Shown piece after piece: positions 52,496 through 61,186 of a stretch of DNA of 64,000 bases. The position numbers and the translations under genes were made by a program. Numbering within the stretch: position 1 is the stretch's first letter; each line of letters begins with the position of its first letter. The notes below the pieces were generated by a model. It did not search any database, was not told the DNA's origin, and saw nothing but the letters and a program-made list of their open reading frames with translations. Source of the stretch: CAZIAK01 sp964537035 (lineage in GTDB: Bacteria; Planctomycetota; B15-G4); NCBI GenBank assembly GCA_964537035.1, contig CAZIAK010000019.1:1-64000 (forward strand). The letters are read 5' to 3'.

Positions 52496-52766
52496 CCGGA
52501 GGCACGGGCACTTGGCCCGCGCATGGGCAGCCTGCCTCCTCGATCAGCGAGCTGCCGTTTCCGCGCCACGGTGTTCGACGCGGTCAATAGCGCCTTGCTA
52601 CCGTTCGCACTTGCAACGCCCGCCCGACGTCGTGCGTGCGAGCTTGCGAGATGTCACCGGCAGAACGCCCCCCCCGTAACCTCGCCGGTGCTACAGCTTC
52701 TGCCGGCACCATGAGACCGTCTCGGTGCCACCTCTCCTCATCTCTCCCTGATGCGCTCGCCCACCC

Positions 52767-53135
52767 ATGTCCATCCCGACTCGTGCCACCCGTCTGCTGC
52801 TCGCTCCCCTGGCCCTGCTGGCCGCTTGCTCCAGCCCGACCACCGATGTTCCTCTCGAAGAACAGGATGGTGAGCTGCTCTACAAGTCCCAGGCCTGCGG
52901 CAAGTGCCACGGCGCAGACGGCTCCAGCGCCTTCTGGCTGCCCGGGCCCGACCTGCGCACACACCTCGACGCGTGGACAGTCGACACCCTCGCCGCCTAC
53001 CTCGCAGACCCCATGACCGTGGCCAAGGGCATCGAGCGGCTCGCAGGCGAAGGCAAGATGCCCGAGTTCAGCCACCTCGATGAAGCGTCCCGTCGCCGCC
53101 TCGCCAAGTTCGTCCTCACGCTGGGTGACAGCTGA
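52767..53135 (+). CDS. Monohaem cytochrome c lipoprotein
   Basis: A 122-residue exported class I cytochrome c. Signal with lipobox LLAA-C, then the haem motif CGKCH (about residues 48-52) and an axial Met in GKMPEF near residue 98. It probably carries electrons to a terminal oxidase or other periplasmic acceptor. It has its own upstream space of 270 bp, where I see no other gene, and is convergent with the protease gene. No partner is adjacent, so its redox chain cannot be named. Confidence 0.88.
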   Translation: MSIPTRATRLLLAPLALLAACSSPTTDVPLEEQDGELLYKSQACGKCHGADGSSAFWLPGPDLRTHLDAWTVDTLAAYLADPMTVAKGIERLAGEGKMPEFSHLDEASRRRLAKFVLTLGDS

Positions 53136-53224
53136 GCGCTGTTGACGCGCTCGGTAGTCGGCCGGCGGCAAGCATGGCGAGCGTCTGTCACAACCAGAGG
53201 CTCAAGCGCTTCGGCAAATGCCCC

Positions 53225-55084
53225 TCACTGCGTCGTGCCTTGCACCCCGTTCGTCGCCGAGAAGCCCGCAAACGCCGCGGTGTCCTTGATCCAGAACTGG
53301 CTGAAGAACGTGAAGCCCGGGGGGACACCTGTGGGGAAGGTCCCGGTGATCGCCAGCTGTCCACCGAAGCTGGTGGTGAACGGGCCAATGATCAGATCTG
53401 GTGCGGGCACCAGGATGCCGCCCTTGAACGGTGCGTTGATCGCCGAGATGCCCATGACCCAGAAGATCGGTGAGATCGGGCGAGCGTTGGTCACGCCAAA
53501 CCCGTAGCTGGTGTTGGGCAGCAAGGTGCCGGTGGTTGTGAGCGCGGGAACACCCGACACACCGGCCAGGCCCGAGCCCAGGTTGACCCAGGGGTCGAGG
53601 CTGACTGTGTCCAAGGCCTGCACTGCGGCACCCACCGACGGCAGGGGGCCGATGTGTCCCCCGCTGCCCTGACTGATGCCCGTGGCGATCAGCAGCTGGC
53701 GCAACGTGCTCGGATCAATGGGCTTGCCGTTGATGTTCAGCGAGCGCTCCTGCAACAACACGCAGGCTGCCGCCACCATGGGTGACGCTGAACTTGTGCC
53801 GTTGAACGAGTCTGTGTAGCGCTGGTTCTTGTCCGACCCAAACTCGGCAAAGTCGCCATAGCCCAGGGTGAAGACGTTCAGTCCCCAGCCTTGCAGGTTC
53901 ACTCTCGCGCCGAAGGTCGAGAAGAAGAGCGCGTCGTGGTTCAGGTCGGGGCTTCCCGCGCCCACCAAGATCGCGCCCGAGTCGCCCATGCCGATGTAGC
54001 TGGCGTAGCCGGGGCTGTCGAGATCTTCACCACCCGCCACGCCGCCGTTGCCCGCTGCGCCCACCACCACAACGCCAGCGTCGACGCCCGTGCGGACCAC
54101 CACGAACAGCGCCGGGTCGAGCTCGGCGGGGCCAAAGCCCGCCACGCCCATGGTCTGCATCTCCAGCAAGACCACGTCGCCAGGCGCGCTGCCGGCGATG
54201 GCGTTGGTGACGGAGGTCACCCGTCGCAGACCTTCTTCCACCGTCCACTCGGGATAGGTGTGCACGTCGGCGTCGGGTGCCAGCCCGGTGAGGCCGTAGG
54301 CGTTGGGCACCGAGGAGGTCTCGCCGAGGACCGCCGTGCCGTGGCTGTCCCACGCGAGCGAGAACACCTGGGGGTCGATGGTCTGCCCCGGCTCCAGGTT
54401 GAGGTTCTTGTCGTTCAGGTCTTCGTGAGCCTGGTTCCAGCCGTACTCACAGTCGGACAGACGCACGCCCAGGCCGGACAGGCCCAGCACGGTCATGGTG
54501 CCGGCGCCAATGCCCGGGTCGGGGCCGCCGTAGAGCTGGCTGCCCACAAGGCTCGGTGTGACCGGGAGGATGTCCCCGGGAGGCGGGCAACCCAGGGTCT
54601 GGATCGAAGCGAACTCGATCTCGGGGAGATCGGCGAGAGCCTGTCCAACGCTCTCGAGCCGAGCCGTGTCAGCCTCGGGGACATGCACGATGAGCATGCC
54701 CGCCAGGTCGGGCTGGGCCCTGTGGCTGCGCGCCTCGGCCCGGGCTTGCAGGGCCGTGAGAGTCGCCTGGGGCAGCTTGATCAATGGCGAGAAGGTCAGG
54801 CCGTGAGTGGCCGCCAGGGACCGGGTCTCGGCGAGGCTCACGGCGGCCGCCCCGGTGAGCCCGCCACCGACGTCTGACCGAACCAGGGCCTGGTCGACGA
54901 ACTTGATCACCAACCGATGGCCCTGGGAGGGTCCGACCTGCAACTCCGGCGGCATGATCGCCGCACGCACGGGCCCGGGGTCGAGCGGCTGGCGAGGAGA
55001 CAGGACCTGCCCCTGAGTCGACGACGAGGCCACCATGCAGACCAGCGCCGCCCAGCAGACAAGCCTGAGTCCAGCGGATTGCAT
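53225..55084 (-). CDS. Secreted subtilisin-like serine protease (S8) with C-terminal sorting-like domain
   Basis: About 619 residues from the ATG at 55084, preceded by GAGG and starting with a signal peptide (LVCWAALVCMVASSSTQGQ). Residues about 30-190 resemble an inhibitor-type prodomain (VHVPEADTARLESVGQALAD). The catalytic triad is visible: D211 in VRLSDCEYG, H248 in WDSHGTAVLGE, and S431 in FNGTSSASPM; N346 in GAAGNGG forms the oxyanion hole. Residues 499-619 are a beta-rich C-terminal domain shared with the FG-GAP protein at 39425-40912 (KGGILVPAPD, PPGFTFFSQFW). It is an extracellular peptidase; its substrate is unknown. Confidence 0.9.
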   Translation of the reverse strand: MQSAGLRLVCWAALVCMVASSSTQGQVLSPRQPLDPGPVRAAIMPPELQVGPSQGHRLVIKFVDQALVRSDVGGGLTGAAAVSLAETRSLAATHGLTFSPLIKLPQATLTALQARAEARSHRAQPDLAGMLIVHVPEADTARLESVGQALADLPEIEFASIQTLGCPPPGDILPVTPSLVGSQLYGGPDPGIGAGTMTVLGLSGLGVRLSDCEYGWNQAHEDLNDKNLNLEPGQTIDPQVFSLAWDSHGTAVLGETSSVPNAYGLTGLAPDADVHTYPEWTVEEGLRRVTSVTNAIAGSAPGDVVLLEMQTMGVAGFGPAELDPALFVVVRTGVDAGVVVVGAAGNGGVAGGEDLDSPGYASYIGMGDSGAILVGAGSPDLNHDALFFSTFGARVNLQGWGLNVFTLGYGDFAEFGSDKNQRYTDSFNGTSSASPMVAAACVLLQERSLNINGKPIDPSTLRQLLIATGISQGSGGHIGPLPSVGAAVQALDTVSLDPWVNLGSGLAGVSGVPALTTTGTLLPNTSYGFGVTNARPISPIFWVMGISAINAPFKGGILVPAPDLIIGPFTTSFGGQLAITGTFPTGVPPGFTFFSQFWIKDTAAFAGFSATNGVQGTTQ

Positions 55085-55233
55085 GGTCACCAACCTCAGA
55101 CAGGGGCAAGAGGGAGCACAGCGGGCGGCAGCGGTCAGGCGAGAGTTACGGGCGCCAAAACCACACCGACCCTGGGGAGATCCATCAGTGATCTCGGCAT
55201 CCATGCTAGCAGGCTGAAGAAGACCTGCCCGGA

Positions 55234-56343
55234 TCAGCGGCATCCTGCGACAGGAGCAGTAGCAGCGGACCGTTCGGCCACCGCCCCCAGAAACGCCACC
55301 AGTCGCTGCTCGGCCCAGAAACCGGGGAGCAGCGGCCCCTTTCGCCCTGAGGGCTGGGAGATCGGGCCCGCTCCCGCCGGCACTCCCGCCCCGATGAAGG
55401 CGCAATGCCCTCCGTGGTCGCTGAGAGCCAGCCGAACCCAGGGGTTCGACGAGGCCCCAGAGGCGAGCAGCCCCGCTGCGGGAACCAGGCGATCGTCCCT
55501 GGCGTGGATCACCAGGGTCGGCAAGGCCAGGTCGGCCAACAGCGGCCCGGCGCTGGCCCGATGGTAGTAGTCGTCCACATCAGCGAAGCCGTGTTCCCGG
55601 GCGGTGAACGCGGCATCGAAGTCGCGCAGGGTGGCCACTCTGGCCAGGGCGTCCAGGTCCACCGAGCCCGGGTGCGACCGCTCACGACGGCGCAGCGAGG
55701 CGGCCAGGGACGACACGAAGCTGTCCCGGTAGCGCCGTACCCCAGGGTCGCCATCAATGGCCGCCGAGCATCCGGTCAGATCCACGGCGGGAGAGACTGC
55801 CGCCACCCCTGCGGCGACCGTTGGGCCATCCAGGGCTGCCAGGCGCAGCACCACGTTGCCCCCGAGAGAGAAGCCCGCCAGCAAGACCGGGCCCAGGCCT
55901 CGACCCTCGACCCAGGTGACCAGGGCCGCCCTCAGGTCATCGACCAGGCCGGCGTGATAGCCCCGCTTGCTGAGCCGCTCCACACCATCGGCACCACGCA
56001 GATTCAGACGCAGGACGTGCATACCCGCGGCCCAGGCCCGGCGCGCCGTGCCCCGCAGATAGCCAGATCGGGCCGACCCTCCCATGCCGTGCACCAGCAC
56101 CAGCACCGGAGCCCCCCGCTCTGCCTGCCAGCTACACAGCACGGTGGTGGCCCCATCGGGAGGCAAGGCCACCTCGCGCTGCTCCTCAGGTGGGTGGCGG
56201 CGCAGGGCCTCGAGCCGCAAGAACGAACCCGCCAGGGTCATGCGGTGAAACCCAGCCAGCCCAGGATAGGGCTCAAAGGGAGGGCCCTCCTCTGGCGGCA
56301 ACCAGGGCTCAGCATCGGGCGGCGGCGCCTCGCTAGACTGCAT
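55234..56343 (-). CDS. Alpha/beta hydrolase, YheT family
   Basis: A 369-residue cytoplasmic alpha/beta hydrolase. VHGMGGSARSGYLRG is the oxyanion-loop region, GFSLGGNVVLRLA contains the nucleophile Ser, HARDDRLVPA the acid, and SDHGGHCAFIG the His. This order and the RLNLRGADGVE segment define the YheT/EMB8 family, esterases whose natural substrate is not established. It lies 149 bp upstream of the protease gene on the same strand and shows no functional link to it. Confidence 0.88.
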   Translation of the reverse strand: MQSSEAPPPDAEPWLPPEEGPPFEPYPGLAGFHRMTLAGSFLRLEALRRHPPEEQREVALPPDGATTVLCSWQAERGAPVLVLVHGMGGSARSGYLRGTARRAWAAGMHVLRLNLRGADGVERLSKRGYHAGLVDDLRAALVTWVEGRGLGPVLLAGFSLGGNVVLRLAALDGPTVAAGVAAVSPAVDLTGCSAAIDGDPGVRRYRDSFVSSLAASLRRRERSHPGSVDLDALARVATLRDFDAAFTAREHGFADVDDYYHRASAGPLLADLALPTLVIHARDDRLVPAAGLLASGASSNPWVRLALSDHGGHCAFIGAGVPAGAGPISQPSGRKGPLLPGFWAEQRLVAFLGAVAERSAATAPVAGCR

Positions 56344-56420
56344 GTCTCACCAGGTGCGTCGCGGGGGTGCAGCCGGGCGGCAGGGCAGCGAGGAATGCAG
56401 GCTTCCCATGGCTCAGTCTC

Positions 56421-57233
56421 TCACCCCAGAACGACCGGGGCCGCGCCCCGGCCCGAGCGGCGAGCCAGCTCTGCGAGGCAGCGCCGACCCGCAGTGCCCA
56501 GATCGGTGGTGCTGTCGTTCACGTAGAGCTCAACGTGCTTTAAAAGCATGTCATCGTCTAGTTCTTGGGCCCACTGACGCATGGTCGGCAGCGTGGCAGG
56601 CACATCTGCCCTGGCAGCGGCCAGAGAGTCAGAGAGAACGGCTGTGAGCACTTCATGAACATCTTTTCCTATGTCAATGCGGGCCAAAAGACCACCGAGT
56701 GGCACGGGCGTGCCGGTGGTGTTCTCCCAGCGCTGACCCAGGTCATCGAGCAGCTCCAGCCCCTGTTCCCGGTAGCTGAAGCGGCCCTCGTGGATGCACA
56801 CACCAGCATCAGCCTGCCCGTCGAGCAAGGCAGGCATGATGCGATCGAAGCGGGTCTGTTCGAGGCGCAGGACCCGGGGATAGAGGCAGCTCATGAGCAG
56901 GGTGGCCGTCGTCCCCGCGCCCGGGCAGAGCACGGTGGACTCAGGGCCCGGCATGGTCGCCCCTGGACGGCCCAGCAGCACCGGCCCGACGCCGTAGCCC
57001 AGGGCCGAGCCCACCCGCAGCACACCGAAGTCGTCGGAGAGGTCGAGCGCCGTGGCGAAGCTGGCCTTGGAGACGTCGAGGCTGCCGGCGGCCAGCGCCT
57101 GGTTCAACTCTTCGACGTCGGCCAGGTGCAGCTCCAGGTCGAGCCCCCGGCGGTCCACACGCCCCTCCAGCAAGGGCCCGAACAAGAAGGTGTCGTTGGG
57201 GCAGGTGGACAGGCCCAGGCGCAGGGTCTTCAC
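56421..57233 (-). CDS. mqnD: 1,4-dihydroxy-6-naphthoate synthase MqnD (futalosine pathway)
   Basis: A 270-residue periplasmic-binding-protein-fold enzyme that converts cyclic dehypoxanthinyl futalosine to 1,4-dihydroxy-6-naphthoate in menaquinone synthesis. STCPNDTFLFGPL at the N-terminus, GVCIHEGRFSYREQGL in the middle and GTPVPLGGLLARIDIG are hallmarks of MqnD and set it apart from MqnA. Its ATG overlaps the mqnB stop (ATGA). Presence of the pathway means menaquinone is made by futalosine, not by the Men route, which fits many non-proteobacterial lineages. Confidence 0.93.
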   Translation of the reverse strand: MKTLRLGLSTCPNDTFLFGPLLEGRVDRRGLDLELHLADVEELNQALAAGSLDVSKASFATALDLSDDFGVLRVGSALGYGVGPVLLGRPGATMPGPESTVLCPGAGTTATLLMSCLYPRVLRLEQTRFDRIMPALLDGQADAGVCIHEGRFSYREQGLELLDDLGQRWENTTGTPVPLGGLLARIDIGKDVHEVLTAVLSDSLAAARADVPATLPTMRQWAQELDDDMLLKHVELYVNDSTTDLGTAGRRCLAELARRSGRGAAPVVLG

Positions 57234-57865
57234 GGGCGCGGCTCAGCGGTGATCCTGGCCAGAAGCCCGGCCAGGGTGCGCAGGGAACCGCTGAGGTCCC
57301 AGTGCGCCTTGTCCCGGTCGCCGGCCACGTTGCTCACCGCCCGCACCACGGTCAGGGGCGCCCCGGCCTGGCTGGCCACCAGCGCCACAGCGTGGCTCTC
57401 CATGTCTTCGACCAGCACCTCCGGGTAGCGGACATGCCTTGCCTGGGCCTGCTCCAGGCTCGCCGAGGCCGTGGCCACCATGCCGACCTGGCCGGCGAGG
57501 CCGTCTGGCAACTCGGCTGCAGACAGGGCCTGCTGCGGTGCGATCAGGTCGGGGGGCAGGTCAGGCTCGTCCAGGCCCAGCTCGCCCAGGGGGACGAAGC
57601 CCTCGCCCTCCCCCGCGCCCACGGCCTCGTTGCGCAGGGCGGTCGCTCTCACCAGCGAACCCACGGGTGCCCTGGCTGGATCACGGGTGCCGGCGACGCC
57701 CACCAACAGGCAGGGCATGGGCCCCCGAGCGCTGAGCAGGGCGGCGGAGCGGAGAGCAGCCGCCACAGGCCCCACGCCGCAGATCTCCAGCTGCCCCCCC
57801 GGCCCGACCGCGCGGGACAGGGCCCGGGCCTCGCCATGGCTGGGCACGAGGATCAGCAGGGTCAC
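57230..57865 (-). CDS. mqnB: Futalosine hydrolase MqnB
   Basis: A nucleosidase of about 211 residues from the GTG that overlaps the preceding stop (GTGA). It releases hypoxanthine from futalosine. The fold is that of MTA/SAH nucleosidases: LILVPSHGEARAL, VGVAGTRDP, VATASASLEQ and the catalytic VEDMESHAVALVA near the C-terminus. VRAVSNVAGDRD closes the domain. Pairing with mqnD on one transcript settles futalosine over methylthioadenosine as substrate. It is coupled to both neighbours. Confidence 0.92.
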   Translation of the reverse strand: MTLLILVPSHGEARALSRAVGPGGQLEICGVGPVAAALRSAALLSARGPMPCLLVGVAGTRDPARAPVGSLVRATALRNEAVGAGEGEGFVPLGELGLDEPDLPPDLIAPQQALSAAELPDGLAGQVGMVATASASLEQAQARHVRYPEVLVEDMESHAVALVASQAGAPLTVVRAVSNVAGDRDKAHWDLSGSLRTLAGLLARITAEPRP

Positions 57866-58572
57866 CAGGTGGCCTCCAGCAGATCGGAGAGGTCTGTGGT
57901 GCTCTGGCCCTTCCACGGGCCTCGATCGATACGCAGGTAGGCCCGGCGTGGAGGATCCCCGGGGATCGTGGCGCCCAGGACCACCAGCGACGAGCGCCGG
58001 AACTCGGGCAGGTCTGCCATGGCATCCAGCAAGGGCGGCACCACTTCGGTGGCCAGCTGGCCTCCCTGAGCTTCGAGAACCAGACCGATGCAGAAGCCCG
58101 TGAGCTGCTGGCGGGTGGAGAGCAGGGCCTGAGCCCGGTCGGCAGGGCCCTCGTCCTCTGGGCGCTGGCTGGCCAGGACCGACTGCCAGACTGGCGAGGC
58201 CGTGCCTGGGTCAGCGGCTTCCCCATCGCCCACGGGAACGTAGAGCACCATGGTGTCACCTCGGCCTCGGAGGCGCTCCAGGACAGCCCCGGCAAAGGGG
58301 GCGAAGGGCACGCCCGGCCCGGCACATGCGCCAGTGTGAGCTCTGCTCAGCTGCACGTCCCCTGGTGCTGCAGCCGAATGGGTTGCTGCAGCCGATCGGG
58401 CCGCCTCCAGAGCCTCGTTGAGCGCATCCAGGTCGGCGAACGGGGCCTCGATCAGGATCAGGCCTGGCACCGTGGCTCCGCCCATGCGGGCCTCCATGAA
58501 CCACACCGAACAGAGGCCCAGGATCAGCACGGCTGCCATGGCGATCAGGATCTGGGGCAGGCGCCAAGCCAT
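57862..58572 (-). CDS. Exported or anchored protein of unknown function, coupled to mqnB
   Basis: About 236 residues from the ATG at 58572, which has GGAGA eight bases upstream and gives an N-terminal helix (ILIAMAAVLILGLCSVWFM). The remaining part appears to face the periplasm and has no recognised domain: ADLDALNEALEAARSAA is helical, and TMVLYVPVGDGEA and LVVLGATIPGDPPRRAYLRI are beta-like. It is first in a three-gene unit with mqnB and mqnD, joined by GTGA and ATGA overlaps. A menaquinone role is possible but unproven. Confidence 0.6.
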   Translation of the reverse strand: MAWRLPQILIAMAAVLILGLCSVWFMEARMGGATVPGLILIEAPFADLDALNEALEAARSAAATHSAAAPGDVQLSRAHTGACAGPGVPFAPFAGAVLERLRGRGDTMVLYVPVGDGEAADPGTASPVWQSVLASQRPEDEGPADRAQALLSTRQQLTGFCIGLVLEAQGGQLATEVVPPLLDAMADLPEFRRSSLVVLGATIPGDPPRRAYLRIDRGPWKGQSTTDLSDLLEATW

Positions 58573-58825
58573 GGACGTGTCTCCAAGAGAGGATTGCGGC
58601 GTGCCCGTGGGAAACCGGAGCGGTGCTTGCGATGGGCGGCCGGGCCCATCATGCCCGGACGAGACCGGCGGCCAAGGCTGTCCTCTCCCGCGGCAGCCAG
58701 ATCCGCTCATCCACCCATCATGATGTCTTGACTAGAAGCCAAGGACATGATGGGATGGCCCGCTTTTCCCCACCTCGGCGATTCCTCTACTCATCCTACA
58801 GAGGGCGCCCCCGGACCCGATCTCG

Positions 58826-60955
58826 ATGTCGAACGCCACCGCACCCAAGAAAAACAAGAAGGGCAAGGCCAGCCGGCTGAGCCTCCTGCGCAACATCGGC
58901 ATCATCGCCCACATCGATGCCGGAAAGACGACCGTGACCGAGCGCGTCCTGTATTACACAGGCCGCAGCCGCACGATCGGCGAGGTCCACGATGGCGCAG
59001 CCACCATGGATCACCTCGAGGAAGAGCGCGAGCGCGGGATCACGATCACGTCTGCTGCGACCACCTGCGAGTGGGGCGACTACACGATCAACATCATCGA
59101 CACCCCAGGCCACGTCGACTTCACCGCTGAGGTCGAGCGGTCGTTGCGTGTGCTCGATGGCGCGGTCGGTGTCTTTGACGGTGTGGCTGGTGTCGAGGCC
59201 CAGTCCGAGACGGTGTGGCGTCAGGCCAACAAGTACTCGGTGCCCCGCATCGCGCTGGTCAACAAGCTCGACCGCACCGGCGCCAACTTCAACTACTGCG
59301 TTGAGTCCATGGCCTCCCGTCTGGGAGTGCATCCCGTTCCGGTGATGCTGCCCATCGGCGCCGAGGCCGACTACATCGGCAACATCCATCTGCTCGAGAT
59401 GAAGGCCGAGTTCTTCGGCGACGGCGATGACGAGACCGGCGTCACCGAGGGCGAGATTCCCGCCGAGATGCTCGACGATGCCAAGGCCGCACGGCACGAG
59501 CTGGTCGAAGCCGCCTGCATGATCGATGACGACCTGCTCGAGCGCTTCCTCGAGGACGAGAACTCGATCACCATCGACGAGATCAAGGCTGCCCTGCGCA
59601 CGGGCACCATGCAGCACAAGCTGCTGCTCGTCCTGGCGGGTGCCGCCCTGCGCAACAAGGGCGTGCAGTCCACTCTCGATGCCATCTGTGACTACCTGCC
59701 TTCGCCCCTCGACCTTCCGCCCGTGACGGGCACCGATGATCGTGGTGAGGAGACAAGCCGCACCTGCTCCACCGAAGACCCGTTTGCGGCCCTGGCCTTC
59801 AAGACGGTCTACGACCCCAACGGCGACCTGACCTTCATGCGCGTCTACTCTGGCGTTGCCGAGGCAGGTGGGCTGCTGATCAACGCTCGCTCCGGCAAGA
59901 AGGAGCGCTTCGGTCGCCTCTACCGCATGCACGCCGCCTCCCGTGAGGCCATCACCGAGTGCAAGGCTGGTGACATCGTGGCCGCCGTGGGCCTGAAGGA
60001 CACGCACACCGGCGACACCATCACCGACGGCAACAACCGCATCACGCTCGAGTCGCTCGACTTCCCCGAGACGGTCATCTCGATGTCCATCGAGCCGGCC
60101 AGCAAGGGCGACCGGGACAAGCTCTCCCAGACCCTCGCCGTGCTCGCCAAGGAAGACCCGACCTTCAAGTGCTGGACCGACGAAGAGACCAACGAGACCA
60201 TCATCGCGGGCATGGGTGAGCTCCACCTCGAAGTGCTGCGCCATCGCATCACCCGCGAGTTCAAGGTGCAGGCGGTGTGCGGCAAGCCTCGCGTCGCCTA
60301 CCGCCAGACGCTCGACAAGGAGCGTCGGGTCGAAGCCAAGCACGTCAAGCAGACCGGTGGTTCGGGTCAGTTCGCCGTGGCGCGCCTCGACTTCAAGCCT
60401 CTCGAAGACTCGCAAGAGGTCGAGTTTGTCGATGACGTCAAGGGCGGCTCGGTGCCCCGGGAGTACATCCCCTCGGTCGAGAAGGGCATCCGCGAGATCT
60501 GCGTCAAGGGCGCCCAGTACCCCTTCCCGTTCGTGGGCTTCGAAGCGCGGCTTTACGACGGCAAGAGCCACGATGTCGATAGTTCCGACATGGCCTTCCA
60601 GTCGGCAGGGCGCCTGGCCTTCCGCCTCGCCTCCGAGAACAACGCGCGCTTTCTCGAGCCCATGATGAAGTTCGAGGTGCTGGTGCCGGACGACTACCTC
60701 GGTGATGTGATCGGCGACCTGAACAGCCGCCGTGCAAACATCAGCGAGATCTCCGAGCGCCTGAACCTGAAGGTTGTCACCGGCACGGTGCCCATCGCCG
60801 AGATGTTCAACTACAGCAGCAAGCTCCGCGGCATGACCACGGGTCGTGGCACCTACTCCATGGAGCCCCAGGGCTACAGCCCGGTGCCCCTCTCGGTCAA
60901 GGAAGCCATCCTGGCCGAGCTCGAAGAGATCAAAGCCGCCAAGGGCAAGAAGTAG
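58826..60955 (+). CDS. fusA: Translation elongation factor G
   Basis: A 709-residue EF-G, the GTPase that moves tRNA and mRNA through the ribosome. GTPase motifs: IIAHIDAGKTT (G1), GITITSAAT (G2), DTPGHVDF (G3) and NKLDRTGANF (G4). Domains II-V follow in normal order, with GMGELHLEV in domain III and a domain IV AGRLAF segment. An N-terminal Lys-rich extension (KKNKKGKA) precedes G1. It is not in a str operon here, with no rpsL, rpsG or tuf beside it, so it may be one of several copies (planctomycetes often have paralogues). Start ATG is unambiguous. Confidence 0.95.
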   Translation: MSNATAPKKNKKGKASRLSLLRNIGIIAHIDAGKTTVTERVLYYTGRSRTIGEVHDGAATMDHLEEERERGITITSAATTCEWGDYTINIIDTPGHVDFTAEVERSLRVLDGAVGVFDGVAGVEAQSETVWRQANKYSVPRIALVNKLDRTGANFNYCVESMASRLGVHPVPVMLPIGAEADYIGNIHLLEMKAEFFGDGDDETGVTEGEIPAEMLDDAKAARHELVEAACMIDDDLLERFLEDENSITIDEIKAALRTGTMQHKLLLVLAGAALRNKGVQSTLDAICDYLPSPLDLPPVTGTDDRGEETSRTCSTEDPFAALAFKTVYDPNGDLTFMRVYSGVAEAGGLLINARSGKKERFGRLYRMHAASREAITECKAGDIVAAVGLKDTHTGDTITDGNNRITLESLDFPETVISMSIEPASKGDRDKLSQTLAVLAKEDPTFKCWTDEETNETIIAGMGELHLEVLRHRITREFKVQAVCGKPRVAYRQTLDKERRVEAKHVKQTGGSGQFAVARLDFKPLEDSQEVEFVDDVKGGSVPREYIPSVEKGIREICVKGAQYPFPFVGFEARLYDGKSHDVDSSDMAFQSAGRLAFRLASENNARFLEPMMKFEVLVPDDYLGDVIGDLNSRRANISEISERLNLKVVTGTVPIAEMFNYSSKLRGMTTGRGTYSMEPQGYSPVPLSVKEAILAELEEIKAAKGKK

Positions 60956-60970
60956 CCGCTCTTCACTTCG

Positions 60971-61003
60971 GGGGCCTCGATCGCACCGCGCGATCGGGGC
61001 CCC
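60971..61003 (+). terminator. Strong stem-loop after fusA
   Basis: A 14-bp stem (GGGGCCTCGATCGC at 60971-60984; GCGATCGGGGCCCC at 60990-61003, one wobble pair) with a 5-nt loop, 15 bp after the stop. It lacks a T run, so termination may need Rho, or the hairpin protects the mRNA. About 180 bp on to the kinase gene (convergent) hold nothing further. Confidence 0.6.
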
Positions 61004-61186
61004 TGAGCAATTCTGGGCTGGTCAGCGAGGGCAGAGGCCCCATCGCGTCCGGTCGATTCAGGCCCGCAGCGCATCATGCCCGGGCGGCACCACGGACGAG
61101 CCGCCGCCCGCAGGTCGGATTCACCGCCCCCTCCCGGCATCGCTCGCGGAGCGTGTCGCCCGGAGCGACCTCGCCTTGGCCCCCCG

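Noticed and set aside
58796..60571. 591-residue open frame antisense to fusA
   Set aside because: Composition is that of a shadow frame, and the + strand is unmistakable EF-G.
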